Shown here: piece by piece, positions 1 to 5,385 of the stretch
Layout: the number at the start of each line of letters is the position of its first letter
How positions within the stretch are numbered: position 1 is the stretch's first letter
Source of the DNA: CAYGZA01 sp964354135
Lineage (GTDB): Bacteria > Planctomycetota > Planctomycetia > Pirellulales > Thermoguttaceae
Direction of reading: 5' to 3'
DNA length: 5,385 nucleotides
Assembly: GCA_964354135.1 (NCBI GenBank)
Contig: CAYGZA010000388.1
Location: 1-5,385 of the forward strand
Program-made: the position numbers and the translations under genes
Notes under the pieces: generated by a model
Told to the model about the DNA's origin: nothing
The model's database searches: none
Seen by the model: only the letters and a program-made list of their open reading frames with translations

Positions 1-75
1 TCGGCCATCAGCTATCAGCTTTCGGCCATCAGCTATCAGCTTTCGGCCATCAGCTTTCAGCCTTCAGCTTTCAGC
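1..75 (+). repeat. Heptad tandem repeat array A (7-bp unit, 21-bp higher-order unit)
   Basis: Ten complete 7-bp units plus five bases run without a phase break from base 1 to 75. Units are TCGGCCA, TCAGCTA or TCAGCTT, with one TCAGCCT. Three units form a 21-bp higher-order repeat: 1-21 and 22-42 are identical and 43-63 is a variant. The array begins at the window edge, so its true left end is unknown. A 7-bp period shifts reading frame and no gene is seen here, so it is intergenic. Its function is unknown. Confidence 0.9.
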
Positions 76-84
76 AAGACACCG

Positions 85-126
85 CCGCTGAGACCTGACA
101 CTTGGCCGCTGATAGCTGAAAGCTGA
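85..126 (-). repeat. Inverted heptad array B, degenerate
   Basis: Read on the minus strand from 126 to 85, six units follow in strict 7-bp phase: TCAGCTT, TCAGCTA, TCAGCGG, CCAAGTG, TCAGGTC, TCAGCGG. The first three are clear copies of the array A unit; the fourth is unrecognisable but keeps the length. Only nine bases separate it from array A, so the two form a head-to-head inverted pair able to fold as a long imperfect hairpin in RNA or a cruciform in DNA. It could act as a crude transcription barrier for a gene to the left of the window; that is inference. Confidence 0.75.
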
Positions 127-281
127 TAACCCTTTCCGAACACGCTCTCAGCTACGCACCGTTGATTGTAGCGATTCCGCCAGTCATTCCAACCGGAGGC
201 GGCGTCGGCTTTTCTCGACGCGGCCGCTTTCGCACCGCAGCGTGTTGCCAAAGGGCATCGTCTGAGCGGCCAGCGCAAGCC

Positions 282-294
282 CGATGGTCCATCG
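282..294. promoter_or_regulatory. Perfect 13-bp palindrome, possible operator
   Basis: CGATGG, one central T, then CCATCG: six-base arms with perfect dyad symmetry. It lies 25 bases upstream of the -35 candidate at 319. The size and symmetry suit a dimeric regulator site, but the regulator is unknown and a single 13-bp palindrome in GC-rich DNA can arise by chance. Confidence 0.25.
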
Positions 295-318
295 TCGAGG
301 GCATGGGAGATCCCCGTT

Positions 319-347
319 TTGACGCAGGATGAGGCGTAACCTAACCT
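319..347 (+). promoter_or_regulatory. Candidate sigma-70-type promoter for the cyclase-flagellin operon
   Basis: TTGACG at 319-324 matches five of six bases of the -35 consensus. After 17 bases comes TAACCT at 342-347, a weak -10 with only T, A and the final T conserved. Transcription would begin near 354, past the ATG at 329, which would favour starting translation at the GTG at 410 or the ATG at 461. The -10 is poor, so this is tentative. Confidence 0.3.
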
Positions 348-460
348 TCACTAGTGGGGTCTTCTTCCGGCAGGACGGCTCGGAACGTCCGGGCGTTGAG
401 GCTCTTTTTGTGCCGTATGCCGGTCCCCTCTGGAAGTTCTGCCGCACAAGACGGGCGCCA

Positions 461-2728
461 ATGGCTGAGAGTTCGCTTCCCCAGGCCGGACCGGAGCTGC
501 TGCCGACCAGCGGGGACCTAAGGTTCCCTGCGGCCGACCGCGTGGTCGAGCTCGGCGCGCTCTTGGAGGAGCTGGACCGGGCCGCGCCGGCGCCCGCCGT
601 TGCCCCGTGCGTCCTCGGCCCCCAGGTGGACAACCAATTGGTCCAGGTCCGCCTGGGGATCGCCAGCAGCCTGTTTGCGGCGCTGCGGTGCCGCTACCCG
701 GACGCGGCCAACCACAGCCTGCGCGTGGCTCTGAGCTGCTCGGCGTGGGCGCTGAAGCTGGGGCTGCCGCCGCACGAGCGGGACGTGCTCGAAGTGGCGG
801 CCCTCTTGCACGACGTAGGGTGCATCGGGGTGCCGGACCAGGTCCTGCTGAAGCCCGGGCCGCTCGCCCCCGACGAGCTGCGAATCATCGAGCAATCGCG
901 CAAGACGTCGCTGGAAATTCTCCGCAGCGCATGCGCCGAGCCGGCGATCCTGCAAACCGTGGAGCACGTGGCGGCCTGGTACGACGGCTCGAAAGGCGGC
1001 TACCGGCTGTCCGGCGAGGAGATCCCCGTGGGGGCGCGGATACTGAGCATCGTCGAGGCCTTCGACGCGATGACCAGCGACCACGTGTTCCGCCGGGCGA
1101 TGTCGCAGGAGCGGGGGATCCGGGAGCTTTTCGACTCCGCCGGCACGCAGTTCGATCCGGGGCTGGTTCGGCAGTTCGTCGAGCTCCAGGTGTGCGACCA
1201 GTCGGAGCTCCGCCGCGAGGTGGCCGGCCGCTGGCTGCGCGCCCTGGCCCCGGAGATGGCCGATTCCTGCTGGGAGCTGAGCGGCGCCCCGGCGGCCCCC
1301 GCCGGGGGCGAAGCCGCCAACCTGTTCGAGGCCCGGCTCTTGGACAACATGCACGATGCCGTCGTGTTTATCGACGCGGGGCGGCGGATCGTCTCGTGGA
1401 ATCACGGTGCGGAGCGGCTCACGGGAATCACCGCGTCCAGCATCTGCCATCGGTCGTGGTCGCCGACGCTGTTGAACATCCAGAATGAGAAAGGCGAATG
1501 GATCGGCGACGAGGACTGCCCGGTCGCCTGTTCCCTGCGATCGAAGACCCAGTCGTTGCGGCGGTTGACGATCGCAGGGCGGGGCGGCAAGCTGGTCTCG
1601 GTCGACAGCCACGTGATCCCGGTGGTCGCCGAGGAGGGGGTTGCCTTGGGCGCGATCCTGCTCTTGCACGACGCCTCCCCGGAGACCTCGCTGGAGGAGC
1701 GGTGCCAGAACCTCCACGAAAAGGCAACCCGCGATTCGTTGACCCAGGTGGCCAACCGCGCCGAGTTCGACCGCGTCCACGAGATGTTCGTCAACGCCCA
1801 CAAACAGCAGCGGATCCCCTGCAGCCTGATCATCTGCGACCTGGACCACTTCAAGCTGGTCAACGACACCTACGGGCACCCGGCAGGCGACGAGGTAATC
1901 AAGAGCCTGACCACGATCCTCAAGGATTCCTGCCGGCCGGGCGACCTGGTGGCCCGCTACGGCGGCGAGGAGTTCGTGCTCCTCTGTGCGGACTGCGACA
2001 ACGCTGCGGCCACACGTCGGGCGGAGCAGGTCCGCAAGCGGTTCAGCCAACTCCCGCAGTCCAAGCTCGACGGCCGCACCGTGACCGCCAGCTTCGGCGT
2101 GACCGAAGTGCAGGCCGGCGATACCGCGGAGACCATGCTTCGCCGCGCCGACCGGGCGCTCCTTCTGGCCAAGCAGAAAGGCCGAAACCGGGTGATGCAA
2201 CTGGGCGTCGGCTCCGAAACCGACAAGCCCGAACGCACCGGCGGCTGGTGGTTCGGCAAGACCGACCACAAGCCCCTGGTCCTCGAGCAAACCCTCGTCA
2301 CCCCCGTGCCCATCGGCGTGGCCATCGAGAAACTCCGCGGGTTCATCGCTGACCACTGCGCCAAGATCCTCACAATCGACGGGGACCAGGTCCAGGTGCA
2401 GATCGACGGCAACTGCCAAGAGCCATTGCGGCGGGCCTCGGATCGGCCCATCGCGTTTTGCGTGCAGATGCGCTTCGAGGAAGAGCGGGTTGAGAAAACC
2501 GACGCGCATTCGCCCCATCCGATCACGATCTCTCGGACCCGGGTACACGTATCGGTCAGCCCGCGGAAAAGCCGCGACCGCCGCCGGGCCGACCTCGAGG
2601 TCCGGGGGCGCGAGGTCCTCACCAGCCTTCGCTCGTACCTGATGGCCAGCGTGGACGACGCCGCCGCTGCTGACGGAATGCTCCGCCGGGCCGTCCGCAT
2701 CCTCACTCCCTGGTTACTCAAGCGGTAA
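461..2728 (+). CDS. Diguanylate cyclase with degenerate HD-GYP, PAS and GGDEF domains
   Basis: This 755-residue cytoplasmic protein probably makes cyclic di-GMP from two GTP. Residues about 76-246 are HD-GYP-like (HSLRVAL from 85, HD at 117-118, FDAMTS 201-206, FDPGLV 231-236), but the family Lys after HD is Cys121, the next His is Ser146, HHE reads His169-Val-Ala, GYP is replaced by GGYR 179-182, and the Asp of the DxxDA motif is Glu199. Phosphodiesterase activity is therefore doubtful. Residues about 287-406 are a PAS domain, followed by a short charged linker. The GGDEF domain, about 424-581, has DLDHFK from 460, the active-site GGEEF at 501-505 and an RxxD inhibitory site at 492-495, all as in active, product-inhibited cyclases. 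Residues 582-755 are an unassigned extension with an Arg-rich stretch near 700-718. No membrane segment or signal peptide is visible. The start is uncertain: in-frame ATG 329 and GTG 410 (GAGG eight bases upstream) are alternatives; I chose ATG 461 from codon use. The flagellin-family gene follows 20 bases downstream. Confidence 0.9.
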   Translation: MAESSLPQAGPELLPTSGDLRFPAADRVVELGALLEELDRAAPAPAVAPCVLGPQVDNQLVQVRLGIASSLFAALRCRYPDAANHSLRVALSCSAWALKLGLPPHERDVLEVAALLHDVGCIGVPDQVLLKPGPLAPDELRIIEQSRKTSLEILRSACAEPAILQTVEHVAAWYDGSKGGYRLSGEEIPVGARILSIVEAFDAMTSDHVFRRAMSQERGIRELFDSAGTQFDPGLVRQFVELQVCDQSELRREVAGRWLRALAPEMADSCWELSGAPAAPAGGEAANLFEARLLDNMHDAVVFIDAGRRIVSWNHGAERLTGITASSICHRSWSPTLLNIQNEKGEWIGDEDCPVACSLRSKTQSLRRLTIAGRGGKLVSVDSHVIPVVAEEGVALGAILLLHDASPETSLEERCQNLHEKATRDSLTQVANRAEFDRVHEMFVNAHKQQRIPCSLIICDLDHFKLVNDTYGHPAGDEVIKSLTTILKDSCRPGDLVARYGGEEFVLLCADCDNAAATRRAEQVRKRFSQLPQSKLDGRTVTASFGVTEVQAGDTAETMLRRADRALLLAKQKGRNRVMQLGVGSETDKPERTGGWWFGKTDHKPLVLEQTLVTPVPIGVAIEKLRGFIADHCAKILTIDGDQVQVQIDGNCQEPLRRASDRPIAFCVQMRFEEERVEKTDAHSPHPITISRTRVHVSVSPRKSRDRRRADLEVRGREVLTSLRSYLMASVDDAAAADGMLRRAVRILTPWLLKR

Positions 2729-2736
2729 CCGCCCGC

Positions 2737-2741
2737 AGGAG
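2737..2741 (+). promoter_or_regulatory. Shine-Dalgarno fixing the GTG start of the flagellin-family gene
   Basis: AGGAG lies seven bases before the GTG at 2749, inside the 20-base gap after the cyclase stop codon. It is the strongest ribosome site in the window. It decides the unusual start and supports separate translation within one transcript. Confidence 0.8.
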
Positions 2742-2748
2742 AGTTGCC

Positions 2749-4158
2749 GTGAGCCGCATCGGAGCCATCCTCTCGGGCACGGAACTCCGGCTGCTGAACC
2801 GGCTGGCGGAAGCCAACGCGGCCGTCACCCTCCACAGCCTTCGTCTGGCCACGCAGAAGCGGGTCAATGCCCCCCGGGACGACCCCTCGGCGTTCGTCGC
2901 CCTGAGCATGCTGCAAAGCCGGCTCAGCGTGGTCCATGCCACGATGGGCAACGTCACCGCTGCCGCCAGCATGGTCACCCAGACGCAAAGCGCAATCGAC
3001 CAGATCCAGACCCAACTGACCACCATCCGCACCGAGCTGCTGAAGGACGAGGACCGCAGCCTCACGGCCTCGCAACGGGCCGAGTCGCAGGCGATCATCG
3101 ACGAGGCCGTGACCCAGATCAACACCTTGGCCGGCTCGCAGATCGACGGGCGGCGGCTGCTCGACGGATCCGTCGATTTCGTGGTCTCCGGCCGCAGCCC
3201 GAGCCAAGTCCGCGATCTCAGAGTCCACTCCATTCCTTACGGGTCCAGCCCGACCATCTCCGGAAGCGTCACGCAGACGGCCACGCAGGCCCAACTGGCG
3301 TACACCGGCGACGGCGGCAGCCCCAGCCACCCGACGGTCGACGCCACCTTCACTCTCACCGGCGAGCGGGGAAGCGCGAGCATCAGCGTGACCACCGCCG
3401 ACACCTTGGCCGCCGTCGCGCAGAGGATCAACGACAACAGCCACAAAACCGGGGTCACCGCGGCGGCGGTCGGCAACACGCTGACCTTCACCGCCGTCGA
3501 CTACGGCAGCGACGCCGGCATCAGCGTCGCCGTCACCTCAGGGACCTTCAACGTCACCGGCACGGGGACCGCCATCGATGCCACGGCGGTGATCAACGGG
3601 CGGACCCTCACCGGCGACGGCAACCGGTTCGTGGGTAGTGAGACCAGCTTCGTTTACGAGATCGAGTTCGCCGCCGGATTCACCGGCAGTTTCAGCACGA
3701 TGACGGTTTCGGGCGAAGCGCTCACGTTTGCGCTGGCCACCAGTCTCAGCCACCTTAGCACGCTGGCGATTCCGGGCCTGGCGGCCGCTCAGCTCGGCGG
3801 CCTTAGCGGCACGCTCGACCAGATCGCCTCCCGCGGCAGCTACTCCGGCCTCGACGCCAACACGTCCCGGGCCCTCCGCATCGTCGACGAGGCCATGGGA
3901 GAAGTCGAAGTCGTGGCGGGCTCGGTCGACGGCTTTTACAACGCCGCGATCACCTCCTCCTCGGGGCTCCTCTCCGACTTTCAGGATGAGCTGGAAAGTG
4001 CCATCACCGAAACGGATGGCTACGACGAAAACGAGGAAGTGACCCTCTTGACCAAGAGCGAGGCCCTGGCGGCCAACGCGATCTCCGGACTCACCCTGCT
4101 GTACGAGCAGCGGATGGGCATCGTCCGGATGATCCAGAAGTTCGCCGGGCTGCTCTGA
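2749..4158 (+). CDS. Flagellin-family protein (flagellin or FlgL-type)
   Basis: This 469-residue protein has the helical ends of the flagellin family. The N-terminal D0/D1 part, about 1-145, carries the diagnostic LATQKRVNAPRDDPSAF at 33-49, matching the family pattern of an RLSTG-like run, Arg/Lys, Asn and then a DDP. A Thr/Ser/Gly-rich beta region follows at about 150-340. Within it, about 205-260 resembles the flagellin hook IN motif: TADTLAAVAQRIND at 216-229, then beta strands. A helical C-terminal part covers about 345-469. No Sec signal is present, as expected for export by the flagellar type III apparatus. The C-terminus ends YEQRMGIVRMIQKFAGLL rather than the usual filament ending, so a hook-filament junction protein (FlgL) or a divergent flagellin are both possible. 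It starts at GTG behind AGGAG and is probably co-transcribed with the cyclase upstream. An imperfect dyad at 4159-4176 follows the stop but has no T-run. Confidence 0.85.
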   Translation: MSRIGAILSGTELRLLNRLAEANAAVTLHSLRLATQKRVNAPRDDPSAFVALSMLQSRLSVVHATMGNVTAAASMVTQTQSAIDQIQTQLTTIRTELLKDEDRSLTASQRAESQAIIDEAVTQINTLAGSQIDGRRLLDGSVDFVVSGRSPSQVRDLRVHSIPYGSSPTISGSVTQTATQAQLAYTGDGGSPSHPTVDATFTLTGERGSASISVTTADTLAAVAQRINDNSHKTGVTAAAVGNTLTFTAVDYGSDAGISVAVTSGTFNVTGTGTAIDATAVINGRTLTGDGNRFVGSETSFVYEIEFAAGFTGSFSTMTVSGEALTFALATSLSHLSTLAIPGLAAAQLGGLSGTLDQIASRGSYSGLDANTSRALRIVDEAMGEVEVVAGSVDGFYNAAITSSSGLLSDFQDELESAITETDGYDENEEVTLLTKSEALAANAISGLTLLYEQRMGIVRMIQKFAGLL

Positions 4159-4224
4159 AAGGTCCGGCCGGTCCTTGGAACGATAGCCTGGCGGCACGCC
4201 GCTGGGGCCTCGTGGTCTCGGATT

Positions 4225-4266
4225 TCAGCGATCGGCCGTCAGCGATCAGCTTTCAGCCTTCAGCCT
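4225..4266 (+). repeat. Heptad tandem repeat array C
   Basis: Six 7-bp units in strict phase: TCAGCGA, TCGGCCG, TCAGCGA, TCAGCTT, TCAGCCT, TCAGCCT. The unit is the same as in arrays A and B about 4.1 kb away, and the orientation matches array A. It directly abuts the REP-like block that begins at 4268. The recurrence of one degenerate heptad in separate intergenic regions suggests a dispersed family in this genome. Confidence 0.85.
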
Positions 4267-4267
4267 T

Positions 4268-4411
4268 CTCGTTCCCACGCTCCGGCGTGGGAACGCCCTG
4301 TTGCGACGCTCCGCGTGAGCCGGCCGCAGTCGCCGGTGCCGGAACAGATTGCGCCAAGAGCGGGACGCAGAGCATCCCGTAGTGCGTGACGACGCGGAGC
4401 GTCGTCACGAG
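4268..4411. repeat. REP-like palindromic element with several hairpins
   Basis: A 144-bp block bounded by inverted CTCGT (4268-4272) and ACGAG (4407-4411). Hairpin 1 has perfect 11-bp arms, 4270-4280 with 4285-4295, around loop TCCG. A weak ACGC/GCGT hairpin lies at 4306-4316, and CCGGC 4320-4324 pairs with GCCGG 4332-4336. Hairpin 3 pairs 4361-4368 with 4372-4379 with one mismatch. Hairpin 4 has perfect 10-bp arms, 4386-4395 with 4399-4408, around loop GGA. Similar GTTCCCACGC/GCGTGGGAAC palindromes are common as dispersed intergenic repeats in several bacterial groups and may be moved by a Y1 (RAYT/TnpA-REP) transposase. No transposase gene is in this window. Confidence 0.75.
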
Positions 4412-4419
4412 GTCTTTTT
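4386..4419 (+). terminator. Possible intrinsic terminator provided by the last REP hairpin
   Basis: The 10-bp hairpin 4386-4408 is followed after six bases by five T residues (4415-4419). The T-run is short and set back from the stem, so termination would be inefficient. No better terminator is seen between the flagellin-family gene and the dismutase. Confidence 0.25.
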
Positions 4420-4541
4420 GGACGGGTTGGGTGAATCTCAGCGTTAGCGGAGCAGCGTAGGGCCGCACACACCGGCCGCCAGTCCCCCTGACGATGGCAT
4501 GCCGCCTGACCCGCTCCTGTGTCGCTTCGAGGAAGGGGATC
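4420..4541. other. Intergenic stretch with nothing recognised
   Basis: Between the REP-like block and the dismutase promoter candidate I find no gene, RNA gene or clear repeat. An open frame on the minus strand crosses it, but that frame reads through the REP hairpins and has no recognisable domain. Confidence 0.5.
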
Positions 4542-4569
4542 TTGCCGAAACGCCCCCGAGAGCTATTAT
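4542..4569 (+). promoter_or_regulatory. Candidate sigma-70-type promoter for superoxide dismutase
   Basis: TTGCCG at 4542-4547 (four of six bases of the -35 consensus) is spaced 16 bases from TATTAT at 4564-4569 (five of six of the -10). It lies in a locally A/T-rich spot within GC-rich DNA. Transcription would start near 4576, giving a leader of about 105 bases. No operator is recognised. Confidence 0.4.
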
Positions 4570-4603
4570 TTTGACATGTAGAGCTGTTAAAAAAGCCGTT
4601 CTG

Positions 4604-4634
4604 CCCCCGGCCTTGGCGGCCTGGGACCGGCGGG
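4604..4634 (+). other. GC-rich hairpin in the dismutase leader
   Basis: Bases 4604-4606 pair with 4632-4634 and CCGG 4607-4610 with CCGG 4627-4630, with one bulged C (4631); further inner GC pairs can form. The stem ends 33 bases before the AAAGGA ribosome site (4668-4673). It has no T-run, so it is not a terminator. It may stabilise the mRNA or have no role; no known riboswitch fold is recognised. Confidence 0.3.
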
Positions 4635-4680
4635 GCATGAGACAGTGCTTCCCTTTGCCCGCACCTGAAAGGAACAATAC

Positions 4681-5319
<639 letters not shown>

Positions 5320-5332
5320 CCCGGATTATCCA

Positions 5333-5385
5333 GTGCGCCGTGAGAAGGTGTTGGTTTCTCGTGGGTGCAAGTCCCACCCGGCAAC
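5333..5385 (+). mobile_element. Probable group II intron, 5' end only
   Basis: GTGCGCC at 5333-5339 matches the conserved GUGYG 5' boundary of bacterial group II introns. Two consecutive stems follow, as in the start of domain I: GAGAA 5342-5346 with TTCTC 5356-5360, and GTGGG 5361-5365 with CCCAC 5373-5377 around loop TGCAAGT. A GGTGCAAGTCC-like stem-loop soon after the 5' end is familiar from bacterial introns of this class. The reverse transcriptase/maturase gene and domains V and VI would lie beyond the window, so the call rests on the 5' end alone. The flanking CCCGGATTATCC (5320-5331) could instead be the tip of an insertion sequence. Confidence 0.5.

Larger units (their letters stand above)
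127..460. other. Gene-free leader region
   Basis: I see no supported gene in this stretch. It holds two small hairpins (GCTAC 151-155 with GTAGC 168-172; GCGTCG 202-207 with CGACGC 216-221), a perfect palindrome at 282-294 and a promoter candidate at 319-347, the last two listed separately. The downstream gene stays open in frame back to an ATG at 329. That extension has more A/T-ending and rare codons (AGT, AGA, ACA, CTA) than the gene body and no recognisable domain, so I treat it as probably untranslated. Confidence 0.55.

Noticed and set aside
1..126. CRISPR array
   Set aside because: Units are 7 bp with no spacers, so this is a tandem repeat and not a repeat-spacer array.
127..460. c-di-GMP riboswitch in front of the cyclase
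   Set aside because: I could not find the paired helices and conserved core bases of the known c-di-GMP riboswitch classes; only small unrelated hairpins are present.
607..1488. Plus-strand open frame in another phase inside the cyclase gene
   Set aside because: Its product is Arg/Gly/Pro-rich low-complexity sequence and it overlaps the HD-GYP coding region entirely.
518..2548. Long minus-strand open frame of 676 codons opposite the cyclase gene
   Set aside because: It mirrors the cyclase codons in GC-rich DNA; its translation is His/Gly/Ala/Arg-rich with no recognisable domain, while the plus strand has clear HD, PAS and GGDEF motifs.
1957..3444. Minus-strand open frame of 495 codons spanning parts of both the cyclase and flagellin-family genes
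   Set aside because: It crosses a real gene boundary including a good ribosome site and has no domain; it is a GC-driven shadow.
4159..4176. Imperfect dyad right after the flagellin-family stop as a terminator
   Set aside because: The stem has a T-T mismatch, is short, and no T-run follows.
4571..4576. Perfect TTGACA as a -35 box for the dismutase
   Set aside because: No acceptable -10 is found 16-18 bases downstream; the A-rich TAAAAA at 4588-4593 is only 11 bases away. The TATTAT at 4564-4569 fits better as a -10.

Overview
The window is high-GC bacterial DNA. Gene content (an HD-GYP/PAS/GGDEF protein with a long C-terminal extension, a flagellin-family protein, a Mn-type superoxide dismutase) together with 7-bp phased intergenic repeats and palindromic intergenic elements suggests an uncultured planctomycete, perhaps of the Pirellulales. 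This lineage call is inference from protein style and repeat style; no marker gene is present.

Layout, all genes on the + strand. Positions 1-126 hold two head-to-head arrays of a degenerate 7-bp unit (TCAGCTT-like), one on each strand. Positions 127-460 are a gene-free leader with a perfect 13-bp palindrome and a weak promoter candidate. Positions 461-2728 encode a probable diguanylate cyclase whose HD-GYP domain has lost several metal-site residues while its GGEEF active site and RxxD inhibitory site are intact. Twenty bases later, behind a clear Shine-Dalgarno, a GTG-started flagellin-family gene runs to 4158. Positions 4159-4680 are intergenic: a third heptad array (4225-4266), a 144-bp REP-like block of hairpins (4268-4411), then a promoter and leader for a superoxide dismutase (4681-5319). 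The last 53 bases (5333-5385) look like the 5' end of a group II intron cut off by the window edge.

How the parts fit: the first two genes are probably one transcription unit, pairing a c-di-GMP synthase with a flagellar filament or hook-junction protein, which suits control of the swimming-to-attached switch. The dismutase is separated from them by repeats, has its own promoter candidate, and is probably an independent oxidative-stress gene. The repeats and the probable intron make the intergenic DNA the most mobile and least explained part of the window.
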